NCBI GenBank assembly: GCA_050013795.1
Contig: JBEKEO010000017.1
Span: forward strand, 1 to 30,895
DNA length: 30,895 nt
Direction: 5' to 3'
Source of the DNA: CAWHOW01 sp050013795
Lineage (GTDB): Bacteria; Bacteroidota; Bacteroidia; Bacteroidales; CG2-30-32-10
In this document: piece after piece, positions 14,142-24,900 of the stretch
Layout of the letters: the number at the start of each line of letters is the position of its first letter
Numbering within the stretch: position 1 is the stretch's first letter
Notes under the pieces: model-generated
Told to the model about the DNA's origin: nothing
Database searches by the model: none
Seen by the model: only the letters and a program-made list of their open reading frames with translations
Translations under genes and position numbers: made by a program

Positions 14142-16772
14142 TTGGATAAGAATAAAGAAAATAATGTTGTAGAAACTCCCTTAATGAAACAATATTTCTC
14201 CATTAAGGCTAAATATCCTGATGCTCTCCTATTATTCAGGGTTGGCGATTTCTATGAAACTTTTGGCGAGGATGCAATTAAAACTTCCGGCATATTGGGA
14301 ATTGTTCTCACCCGGCGAGCCAATGGCTCTGCTACATTTGTTGAGTTAGCCGGCTTCCCTTACCATGCTCTCGACACTTATTTGCCTAAGCTTGTTAATG
14401 CTGGTCAACGTGTTGCTATTTGTGACCAACTTGAAGATCCAAAACTTACAAAGAAAATAGTTAAAAGAGGAGTTACCGAACTTGTTACTCCTGGCGTTTC
14501 TCTTAATGATAAAGTCCTTGACCATAAAACAAATAATTTCCTTGCCAGCCTTCATCTTGAAAATAAAATTACCGGTGTTTCATTCCTTGACATCTCCACA
14601 GGTGAATTCTTAATGGCGCAGGGAAGCAATGAATACATAGACAAACTTTTTCAAAGTTTTCGCCCAAGTGAGGTAATCGTTCAAAAGAATAAACTCAACC
14701 AGTTCAAAGAAATATTCGGAGAGAAATATTTTACAAGCACTTTCGAAGACTGGGTTTTTACCAAAGACTTCTCTTACGAAATACTGACAAAACATTTTGG
14801 CACAATCTCCCTCAAAGGTTTTGGTGTTGAGAATATGGAACACGGCATAATTGCAGCTGGTGCTTCATTGCACTATCTTTCCGAAACACAGCACGACAAG
14901 ATTCAGCATATCAATAAAATCGCCCGTATCGAAGAAGACCGTTATGTGTGGCTCGACAGGTTTACTATTCGCAACCTTGAATTATTAAATACCAATAATG
15001 AAAATGCCCGTACACTCATAGATGTTATCGACCAGTCTATCTCCCCCATGGGCTCTCGACTTATGAAGCGTTGGATGCTACTTCCGCTTAAAGATAAACA
15101 ACCCATTGAAGAAAGGCTGAATATTGTTGATTACCTGCTGAAGCATGAAAAAATTTCAGAACTACTTCGCCAGAATATCAAATTTATTGGGGATATTGAA
15201 CGGCTTATTTCAAAAGTTGCTGTCGGGAAGATCTCACCCCGCGAAGTGATTCAACTGAAAAGGGCTTTGGATGCTATTATTCCTATTAAGAATGAATGCA
15301 GCAAGGCCTCGGATGATGCGCTTAAAAAAATTGCCGAACAATTAAATCCCTGTACTTTAATCAGTGAGAAAATAGGAAAGGAGATAAATGCCGATCCTCC
15401 TGCTTTGGTTGCAAAAGGAAATGTGATCAATACCGGCGTTAATAAAGACCTGGATGAATTGCGAAACTTATCTTTTTCGGGTAAAGATTACCTGCTTCAG
15501 ATTCAGCAACGCGAAATTGAACGTACAGGCATTTCATCATTAAAAGTAGCCTATAATAATGTGTTTGGCTATTATCTTGAAGTCACAAACACACATAAAG
15601 ATAAAGTTCCTGCAGATTGGCAGCGGAAGCAAACCCTTGTAAATGCTGAGCGATATATTACCGAGGAGTTAAAGCAATATGAAGAAAAGATTCTGGGAGC
15701 GGAAGAAAAGATACTTGCTATTGAAACAAATCTTTTTAATGAATTGGTGCTTTCATTGATGGATTATATTGAGCCTGTTCAGTTAAATGCATCGCTTATT
15801 GCCCGCCTCGATTGCCTCCTTTCATTTGCTGCTGTTGCAAAAAAGAATAATTATTGTCGTCCCGGTATTAGCGAATCGCTTGTTATTGATATTAAGAAAG
15901 GAAGGCATCCTGTTATTGAACAGCAACTGCCAACAGGCGAGGAATATATTTCTAATGATGTTCAACTGGATAACGAACAGCAACAAATACTTATCATTAC
16001 CGGTCCTAATATGTCGGGTAAATCAGCTTTGCTGAGGCAAACAGCTTTGATAGTACTGCTTGCCCAAATGGGAAGTTATGTGCCTGCCGAAAGTGCAAAT
16101 ATCGGGCTTGTTGACAAGATATTTACCCGTGTTGGAGCATCCGATAATATCTCTTCCGGCGAATCTACTTTCATGGTCGAGATGAACGAAACCGCCAGCA
16201 TCCTGAACAATATTTCCGACAGAAGCCTTATCCTTCTTGATGAAATAGGGCGGGGTACAAGCACGTACGATGGTATTTCCATAGCCTGGGCTATCGCTGA
16301 ATTCTTGCATGAGCACCCTCTTTTCAGGGCGAAAACATTGTTTGCCACGCATTATCACGAGTTGAACGAGATGGCATCATCCATGCAAAGGATTAAGAAT
16401 TTTCATGTTTCTGTAAAGGAAATAAACAATAAAGTGATTTTTCTTCGTAAGCTGGTTCCAGGCGGAACAGAGCATAGTTTCGGTATTCATGTGGCTAAAA
16501 TGGCAGGCATGCCTTCAAAAGTGATAGATACAGCAAACGAGATACTTGTTCAGCTTGAAAAATCGCACAGCAGCGAAGAACTTACCAAAAAGGCAAAAGA
16601 AATATCGAAACGTAACCAGCAGCTTAAAGATTTCCAGCTTAGTTTCATTCAGCTTAATGACCCCCTGCTGGAACAGATAAAACAGGATATACTCAACATT
16701 GATATTGATACCCTTACCCCTGTTGAAGCCCTGATGAAGCTTAATGAGATAAAAAAACTATTAGGGAAATAA
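14142..16772 (+). CDS. mutS: DNA mismatch repair protein MutS
   Basis: Full-length MutS (876 aa) that recognises mismatches and recruits MutL. The mismatch-binding Phe37-x-Glu39 motif lies in FRVGDFYETFGEDA. The connector, lever and clamp region follows, and the ATPase carries Walker A ITGPNMSGKSALLRQ (about 616-630), Walker B LILLDEIGRGTSTYDG (about 696-711) and FATHYHEL (about 733-740). The C-terminal helices end in LMKLNEIKKLLGK. The start codon is TTG at 14142. The next in-frame ATG (14184) would remove residues up to ETPL, which are normally present in Bacteroidota MutS, so the TTG start is preferred. It is preceded by a good promoter and no other gene of the pathway is adjacent. Confidence 0.98.
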   Translation: MDKNKENNVVETPLMKQYFSIKAKYPDALLLFRVGDFYETFGEDAIKTSGILGIVLTRRANGSATFVELAGFPYHALDTYLPKLVNAGQRVAICDQLEDPKLTKKIVKRGVTELVTPGVSLNDKVLDHKTNNFLASLHLENKITGVSFLDISTGEFLMAQGSNEYIDKLFQSFRPSEVIVQKNKLNQFKEIFGEKYFTSTFEDWVFTKDFSYEILTKHFGTISLKGFGVENMEHGIIAAGASLHYLSETQHDKIQHINKIARIEEDRYVWLDRFTIRNLELLNTNNENARTLIDVIDQSISPMGSRLMKRWMLLPLKDKQPIEERLNIVDYLLKHEKISELLRQNIKFIGDIERLISKVAVGKISPREVIQLKRALDAIIPIKNECSKASDDALKKIAEQLNPCTLISEKIGKEINADPPALVAKGNVINTGVNKDLDELRNLSFSGKDYLLQIQQREIERTGISSLKVAYNNVFGYYLEVTNTHKDKVPADWQRKQTLVNAERYITEELKQYEEKILGAEEKILAIETNLFNELVLSLMDYIEPVQLNASLIARLDCLLSFAAVAKKNNYCRPGISESLVIDIKKGRHPVIEQQLPTGEEYISNDVQLDNEQQQILIITGPNMSGKSALLRQTALIVLLAQMGSYVPAESANIGLVDKIFTRVGASDNISSGESTFMVEMNETASILNNISDRSLILLDEIGRGTSTYDGISIAWAIAEFLHEHPLFRAKTLFATHYHELNEMASSMQRIKNFHVSVKEINNKVIFLRKLVPGGTEHSFGIHVAKMAGMPSKVIDTANEILVQLEKSHSSEELTKKAKEISKRNQQLKDFQLSFIQLNDPLLEQIKQDILNIDIDTLTPVEALMKLNEIKKLLGK

Positions 16773-16789
16773 TATATTGTCGTTATAGC

Positions 16790-17041
16790 GGTTTCACCAA
16801 CTATTTGTATCATCCCACCAGTTGGTCAACTCACTTCACCTGTTGGTTAAATCACTTCACCTGTTGGTTAAATCATTTCACCTGTTGGTTGAATCACTTC
16901 ACCTGTTGGTTGAATCACTTCACCAGTTGGTTGAGTCACTTCACCTGTTGGTTGAATCACTTCACCTGTTGGTCAAGTCACTTCACCTGTTGGTTAACTC
17001 ACTTCAACAACTGATGGCATCATCTTACCAACTGTTTGCGA
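16790..17041. repeat. 21-bp tandem repeat array (12 units)
   Basis: Twelve contiguous 21-bp units in the 390-bp gap between mutS and comM. Units 3-10 (16832-16999) are close copies of CACTTCACCTGTTGGTTGAAT; units 1, 2, 11 and 12 are degenerate flanks. Each core unit has arms ACC and GGT around TGTT or AGTT, an imperfect dyad. There are no spacers, so it is not a CRISPR. Two + frames are open (HFTCWLN-type and SLHLLVK-type), but the minus frame reading VIQPTGE is broken by TGA or TAA where CAA would be expected. I read it as non-coding. Unit length equals that of the array at 1-189, though the sequence differs. Confidence 0.95.
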
Positions 17042-17162
17042 AACGCCAATAACAATAAATGCGACTATATATGGAGCAAATACAAGAAAATATATTCATT
17101 CCACAGCTTTTGAAATTTATTTGTATTTTTACAAGGTAGTAACTGTCTGAATCTTAAGAAAG

Positions 17163-18701
17163 ATGCTTGTAAAAACCTATGGCGGATGCGTTCATGGAGT
17201 AAATGCCACTACTATCACCATTGAAGTCAATATTGATAGTGGCGTTGCTTTTTTCCTTGTCGGCTTACCCGATAACGCTGTAAAGGAAAGTCACCAGCGC
17301 ATTGAAGCAGCATTAAAAAATATCGGTCATAAAATACCGGGCAAGAAAATTACCATTAACATGGCCCCCGCCGACATCCGCAAGGAGGGTTCTTCCTACG
17401 ATCTTCCCATTGCCATTGGCATACTTGCCGCTGATGGCAAGATAAATGCTGAAAATATCGGGCAATATATCATCATGGGGGAACTTTCTTTGGATGGAAG
17501 TCTACAGCCTATAAAAGGAGCCTTACCTATTGCTATTCAGGCTAAAAAGGAGAATTTCAAAGGATTCATTCTTCCAAAGCATAATGCCATGGAAGGAGCA
17601 ATTGTCAGTGGACTTGATGTTTATGGTGTGGAGAATATTATTGAAGTGATCGATTTCTTTAATGGCAAATCAAACCTTGAACCGATAAGTATTGATACTA
17701 CTAAAGAATTTTATTCACGATTGAATGAGTATGAGTTCGATTTTTCTGAAGTCAAAGGACAGGAGAACATCAAACGTTCGCTTGAAATAGCTGCTGCGGG
17801 AGGGCATAATGTAATTCTTATCGGTCCTCCGGGTGCCGGAAAAACAATGCTCGCCAAGCGGCTTCCTTCCATTCTTCCTCCATTAAGCCTTAGTGAAGCC
17901 CTTGAAACGACCAAGATACATTCGGTTGCAGGAAAAATAGGAAAGAATTCATCACTTGTTTCTGTCCGTCCTTTTCGTTCGCCTCATCATACGATAAGTG
18001 ATGTAGCGCTGGTTGGCGGAGGTTCTAACCCACAGCCCGGCGAAATTTCAATGGCACACAATGGCGTTCTTTTCCTGGACGAATTACCCGAATTTAAAAG
18101 AACTGTACTTGAAGTACTTCGCCAACCACTTGAAGAAAGAATGGTCACTATTTCACGTTCAAAATACAGTGTGGAATACCCTGCCAGTTTTATGTTGGTG
18201 GCTTCCATGAATCCTTGTCCCTGCGGGTATTATAATCATCCCGAGAAGGACTGTGTTTGTGCTCCCGGTATCGTTCAGAAATACCTGAACAAAATATCTG
18301 GACCACTATTGGACAGGATTGATATTCATGTGGAAGTAACTCCCGTTCCCTTTAAGGAATTATCGAGTATCCGCGAAGCTGAAAAGAGTGAAATCATTCG
18401 CGAAAGAGTGGTTGCAGCGAGAAAAGTTCAAGAAAACCGTTATAAAAACATGGAAGGTATTTATTGCAATGCACAAATAACTTCCAAACTTCTACGCACC
18501 ATTTGCAAAATTGACGATACAGGGCAAAATCTTCTTAAGACAGCTATGGATAAACTAAGTCTTTCCGCCCGTGCCTACGACCGCATACTAAAGGTTGCAC
18601 GTACCATTGCCGACCTTGACAGTAGCGACGAAATTAAAATCGAACACCTTGCAGAAGCTATTCATTACAGGAGCTTAGACAGGGAAAACTGGGCAGGTTA
18701 A
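17163..18701 (+). CDS. comM: YifB/ComM family Mg-chelatase-like AAA+ ATPase
   Basis: 512 aa, the usual length. The N-terminal Lon-protease-like (ChlI) fold spans about 20-170 (VGLPDNAVKESHQRIEAALK, then INMAPADIRKEGSSYDLPIA). The AAA+ domain spans about 190-400 with Walker A GPPGAGKTMLAKRL near 221-233, Walker B VLFLDELPEF near 303-312, and the MNPCPCGYYNHPEKDC cysteine cluster near 350-365. The C-terminal Mg_chelatase_C helices include LSARAYDRILKVARTIADL. In naturally competent bacteria ComM is a hexameric branch-migration helicase for integrating transformed DNA. The family is also widespread in bacteria not known to be competent, so competence is not implied. The start is ATG 17163. Confidence 0.95.
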   Translation: MLVKTYGGCVHGVNATTITIEVNIDSGVAFFLVGLPDNAVKESHQRIEAALKNIGHKIPGKKITINMAPADIRKEGSSYDLPIAIGILAADGKINAENIGQYIIMGELSLDGSLQPIKGALPIAIQAKKENFKGFILPKHNAMEGAIVSGLDVYGVENIIEVIDFFNGKSNLEPISIDTTKEFYSRLNEYEFDFSEVKGQENIKRSLEIAAAGGHNVILIGPPGAGKTMLAKRLPSILPPLSLSEALETTKIHSVAGKIGKNSSLVSVRPFRSPHHTISDVALVGGGSNPQPGEISMAHNGVLFLDELPEFKRTVLEVLRQPLEERMVTISRSKYSVEYPASFMLVASMNPCPCGYYNHPEKDCVCAPGIVQKYLNKISGPLLDRIDIHVEVTPVPFKELSSIREAEKSEIIRERVVAARKVQENRYKNMEGIYCNAQITSKLLRTICKIDDTGQNLLKTAMDKLSLSARAYDRILKVARTIADLDSSDEIKIEHLAEAIHYRSLDRENWAG

Positions 18702-18841
18702 AAAATTAATATTTGTTTCCCATTTAAAATTATATGTTCATTGTTGATAGAAAGCATTTTATAATAAGAATAAATAAAAAAAATAATATTTTTCCATTAT
18801 AAACTTGACAATCATACATATTTTTATTAATTTTAATGCGA

Positions 18842-18873
18842 TTTGTCTTTTTTGAAAATTATTGATATATTTG
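18842..18873 (+). promoter_or_regulatory. Promoter of the adhesin-porP-ompA operon
   Basis: TTTG (18842-18845), a 20-nt spacer, then TATATTTG (18866-18873), an exact TAnnTTTG. It leaves a leader of about 90 nt before ATG 18972. A weaker second candidate lies upstream: TTG at 18805-18807, 20 nt, then TAATTTTA at 18828-18835. Confidence 0.65.
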
Positions 18874-18971
18874 TAACCCTTTGCAAAAAAATACCGTTTA
18901 AAGTTAACGTTTGGTCTATTATTAATACGAATAAATTTACTTTTACCATAATTATTTAAATATCAAAATAT

Positions 18972-21900
18972 ATGAAGAAATTTATATTTACGCTATTGTT
19001 AAGTTGCGTCTCTTCTGCATTCATTTATGCCAATGTAACGGTTACAATTAAAGTTAATGGTACACAGGAAGATTCTGTCAATCTTTGCGGAATGGGCGAT
19101 CAAATACGTTTAATTGCCACGTCTTCCGGAGGAACTGCACCTTATACCTATCAATGGATTGACCCATCGGGTCAGACAGCTCCTACAACGGGTTCGTCAG
19201 TATTTTTTACTTCAACTACATATGGTTCATTTTATGTTATTTGCATATCAACGGATAATTTAGGTACTAAAGGAAAAGATTCTATTCTTGTTAATGTTCA
19301 CCCTCTTCCCAATTTAAATTATCCGTTTGATACAACAATTTGTGGAGTGGGAAATTGTGCTAATCTTACTTGTTCCTCAACTAACGCAAATGCATTGGAG
19401 TGGAATATAGGTTCTCAGTTCGGTCCAACTGCAGGATTTACTTTTTGCCCTCCTAATAGTCTTACAATAAATGTTTGCCCACACTCAACCACAAGTTATT
19501 ATGCTACGGCTTACGATACTGTTGATGGTTGTTCAAAAACCAACTTTGTTAAAGTAAATGTTTCTGATTTTTCCGTAACAGCAAATGCTAGTCCAAGCTC
19601 AATATGTATTAATGACTCAGCACATCTTTCTGTTTCAATTGGAGGTGTCCCTTCCGGGCCATATCAATATAGCTGGAGCCCCGCTACAACTATTAACAGT
19701 ACTACTAGTTCCCATCCTATAGCCTGGCCTGCAACAACTACCACTTATTGTGTTACTGTGACAAATAAATATGGTTGTACCGAATCTTCATGTATAACCA
19801 TTAACAATCCTATACTTTGTGCTGTTAAAGATGATACCACGATATGTTACGGAGGTTGTGCAAAATTAACATGCGTTGCCGGGGGTACTTCTCCGTTTTC
19901 TTATGTTTGGAGCCCGGGAGGAGCTACTACTATGACAATAACACCTTGTCCGGCTGTTACAACTGTTTATACAGCTACTGTGACTGATGGAAGCGGATGT
20001 GCTAATTCTGCTTCGGTTACTGTAACGGTAAACCCACAAATAATTGTCAAGGTAGGAGATGACACTACCATTTGCTTTGGAGGTTGTGTAAATATTGGAG
20101 GAAATCCCGCAACGGCAAGCGGAGGAACGGCGCCATATAGTTATAACTGGAGCCCTGCGGCGGGTTTAAACAGTTCGATTGTTGCAAATCCCTTAGCTTG
20201 CCCTACTGTCGGCACGAAATATTATTTAACTGTTACAGATGCTGTGGGATGTACAGCAGTTGATTCAGTGTCAATTGCGGTTAATCCGAATCTAATAGCT
20301 TATGCGGGGAATGATACCACCATTTGTGATGGAGGTTGTAGAACTATCGGAGGAAGTCCCACTGCAAGCGGAGGAACATCTCCTTATACTTATGCATGGA
20401 GTCCTGCAACAGGATTAAGCAGTACGACTGTTCCAAATCCGTTAGCTTGTATTACAGGTAGTGTTACATATACAGTTACTGTAACGGATAAGTTAGGATG
20501 TACCGCTACAAGCAGTGTTGTTTTAAATGTTAGTCTTTTGCCTTCAAAATATAATGTTACGGGCGGAGGTGCAATATGTGCAGGCGATAGCGCTCTTATT
20601 GGTTTGAGTAATTCAGATATAGGTATAACGTATAATCTTATATTAAATGGAACCCCACCGCCAGTGGGAACAGTTAATGGAACGGGTGCTGCAATTTCAT
20701 TTGGTTATTATTCTACCCCCGGCACATATATCGTAATTGCCATAAACAATACCACCGGATGTACAGATACAATGAATGGAAGTGCAATTATTATTGTAAA
20801 TCCGCTACCCGCACCAACAATAACAGGAAATGATACAGTATGTGTAAAAACACCTGGACATACATATTGTACAGAAGCTGGAATGGGGGGCTATATATGG
20901 ACGGTATCAGGAGGAACGATAACGGCAGGCACAGGGACAAACTGTATAACCGTTACATGGAATACCGTTGGAAAAGATACGGTAAAAGTAAACTATACGA
21001 ATGGCAATGGATGTACAGCAACAACACCTACAATTGATACAATAACAGTAGAACCGTTACCGTTGCCAATCATAACCGGGCCAAATACAGCATGCGAGGC
21101 ATCAACTGGAAATACCTATTGCACACAAGCTGGAATGTCGGGTTATACATGGGCGGTTTCAGCAGGAGGGACAATAACATCAGTTACAACGACAGACTGT
21201 ATAACTGTGACATGGAATACATCGGGAGCGCAGACGGTGAGTGTAAATTATACGGATGCAAACGGATGCACAGATACAATAGCCACAGTCTATGCGGTAA
21301 CCGTAGCCCCATTACCAGTAGCTCCGGTATCGGCATCAGTAGACACTACTAATTTTTGCACGGGGACTGTTCCCACCATTACATTGACAGCAACAGGCGG
21401 AAGCGGCACAACGCTAAACTGGTCGACAAGCTGTGGCGGGCCTGTGATAGGAAACAGCACTCCATTAACAATACCATCTCCGGCAACGACGACAACATAT
21501 TATGCATCATGGGCAACCGGTTGCGGAGTTTCGACCTGTGCGAGCGTAACGGTAACAGTATTTTCCTTAACGCCACCAATCATAACAGGAAAAGATACGG
21601 TATGCGTTAAAACATCCGGACATACATATTGTACACAGGCTGGAATGACAAGTTATAACTGGATAGTTTCAGGAGGAACAATAACGGCAGGCACAGGGAC
21701 AGACTGTATTACAGTAACATGGAATACGGTAGGAACAGATACAGTAAAAGTAAACTTTACGAATACCAATGGATGTACCGATACAACAGTGACAATCTAT
21801 ACAGTAATAGTAAATCCGTTGCCTGTTCCAACTTTAACAGGGCCAAATACGATATGCCAGGGATCAACAGGCAATGTATATTGCACAGATGCGGGAATGA

Positions 21901-24900
21901 CAGGTTATACCTGGGCGGTTTCAGCAGGAGGGACAATAACATCAGTCACAACGACAGACTGTATAACAGTAACATGGAATACGGCGGGAGCGCAGACGGT
22001 AAGTGTAAATTATACAAATGCAAATGGATGTACAGATACAATAGCCACTGTCTACAACGTAACAGTAAAACCATTACCGGTTGCTCCTGTATCAGCATCA
22101 GTTGATACTACTAATTTTTGCTCGGGAACAGTCCCCACCATTACATTGACAGCAACAGGCGGAAGCGGTACGACGTTAAACTGGTCGACAAGCTGTGGAG
22201 GGTTGGTAATTAGTAATCTCAATCCATTAACTATAAGTGCACCTACTTCCACAACGACATATTATGCATGGTGGGCAGATGCATGTGGAGTTTCGACCTG
22301 TGTGAGCGTTACGGTAACAGTGTTTCCTTTACCAACGCCAATAATAGCAGGACCGGCATCAGTATGTTATGGATCAACAGGGAATATATATACAACACAA
22401 GCTGGACAGACAGGTTATACCTGGACGGTTTCATCAGGAGGCACAATAACAGCAGGTACAGGGACAGATGCTATCACTGTGACATGGAATGCAGTTGGAG
22501 CACAAACGGTAAGTGTAAATGACACAAATAGTTTTGGCTGTACAGCGGCAACTGCAACGGTGTTTAATGTAATGGTTCATTCGTTAACCGTTCCAACAAT
22601 AACAGGACCAAATACAGTATGCCAGGGCACAACAGGCAATACCTATTGCACAGATGCGGGAATGTCGGGTTATACCTGGGCGGTTTCAGCAGGAGGGACA
22701 ATAACATCAGTCACAACGACAGACTGTATAACGGTAACATGGAATACAGCAGGAGCACAGACGGTAAGTGTAAATTATACAGATGCAAATGGATGTACAG
22801 ATACAATAGCCACTGTCTACAATGTAACAGTAAAACCATTACCGGTAGTTCCGGTATCAGCATCAGTAGACAATACTAATTTTTGCTCGGGGACAGTTGC
22901 AACCATTACTTTAACAGCAACAGGCGGAAGCGGCACGACGTTAAACTGGTCGACAAGCTGTGGTGGACCAGTGATAGGAAGTGGCACTCCATTAACAATA
23001 ACATCTCCGGCAACGACAACGACATATTATGCATGGTGGACAAGTGCTTGCGGAGTTTCAACCTGTGTGAGCGTAACGGTAACAGTATTTCCGTTACCGG
23101 TTCCAATAATAACTGGACCGGCATCAGTATGTTATGGATCAACGGGGAATATATATACAACACAAGCAGGACAGACGGGTTATACCTGGACGGTTTCATC
23201 AGGAGGCACAATAACAGCAGGTACAGGGACAGATGCTATCACTGTAACATGGAATGCAGTTGGAGCACAAACGGTAAGTGTAAATGACACAAATAGTTTT
23301 GGGTGTACAGCGGCAACTGCAACGGTGTTTAATGTAATGGTTCATTCGTTAACCGTTCCAACAATAACAGGGCCAAATCCTGCATGCCAAGGGACAACAG
23401 GCAATATCTATTGCACAGATGCGGGAATGGTGGGTTATACATGGGCGGTTTCAGCAGGAGGGACAATTACATCAGTCACAACGACAGACTGTATAACGGT
23501 AACATGGAATACACCGGGAGCGCAGACAGTAAGTGTAAATTATACAGATGCTTTTGGGTGTACAGATACAATAGCCACAGTTTATAGCGTAACAGTTGAT
23601 CCATTGCCAGTAGCTCCGGTATCAGCATCAGTAGATACTAGTGATTTTTGCGAAGGGACAATTCCAACCATTACCTTAACAGCAACAGGCGGAAGCGGCA
23701 CAACGCTGAACTGGTCGACAAGCTGCGGAGGCCCGGTAATAGGAAGCAACACTCCATTAACAATACCATCTCCTACAACGACAACAACATATTATGCATC
23801 ATGGGTAAATAATTGTGGAGTTTCAACCTGCGCGAGTGTAACTGTAAAAATAAACCAGTTGCCTGTTCCAACAATAACAGGGCCAAACCCAGTGTGTGTT
23901 AAATTAACCGGAAATACATATATAGCCGAAAGCGGAATGACCAATTATATTTGGTATGTTTCATCTGGAGGTACAATAACATCAGGAGGAAATGCAACTG
24001 CTGATTCTGTAGTAGTAACATGGAATACACCAGGAACAGATACAGTAAGTGTAAATTATACAGATGCAAATGGATGTACAGATACAACAGCCACAATATA
24101 TATAGTCACAGTCAATCCATTGCCTCTGCCAGTAATAACAGGACCAAATCCTGCATGCCAGGGAACAACAGGAAATATTTATTCAACGCAACCAGGAATG
24201 ACGGGTTATACCTGGATTGTTACGGGAGGAACAATCACCACAGGTTCAACGACAGATAATATAACAGTAACATGGAATACGGTAGGCATAGAATCTGTAA
24301 GTGTAAATTATACAGATGCAAACGGATGCACAGATACAATAGCCACAGTCTTTACAGTAACTGTAGACCCATTACCGGTGGCTCCAATATCAGCATCAGT
24401 AGACACTACTAATTTTTGTGCGGGGACAGTTGCAAACATTACTTTAACAGCGACAGGTGGAAGCGGCACAACACTAAACTGGTCGACAAGTTGTGGAGGA
24501 CCAGTGACAGGAAGCGGCACACCATTGACAATAGGATCTCCTGCAACGACGACAACATATTATGCCTCATGGGTAAATGGTTGCGGAGTTTCAACCTGCG
24601 CGAGCGTGACAGTAACAGTATTTCCGTTACCGGTGCCAACGATAACAGGGCCTGCATCAGTATGTGTGAAATCAACAGGCAACATATATACCACGGAAGC
24701 CGGAATGAGTAATTATATATGGGCAATTTCTGGTGGCGGCACAATAACTGGAGGCGGATCAGCCACAGACAATACAGTAACTGTAACATGGAATACGGTG
24801 GGAACGCAAACAGTAAGTGTTAATTATACAAATGCGAATGGATGCACTGCAACAATTGCTGCAGTATATACTGTAACAGTAAAACCTTTACCAACACCCA

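Noticed and set aside
16790..17041. CRISPR array
   Set aside because: Units are contiguous 21-mers with no unique spacers and no cas genes are present.
16805..17052. Two overlapping + strand frames (69 and 76 codons) through the 21-bp array
   Set aside because: They exist only because the unit length is a multiple of three. Two frames are open at once, the composition (repeated HFTCWLN or SLHLLVK) fits no protein, and no promoter or RBS is evident.
20840..24789. Many 60-134-codon frames in other phases and on the minus strand inside the adhesin
   Set aside because: They recur with the 765-bp period and are shadows of the repeated coding sequence.
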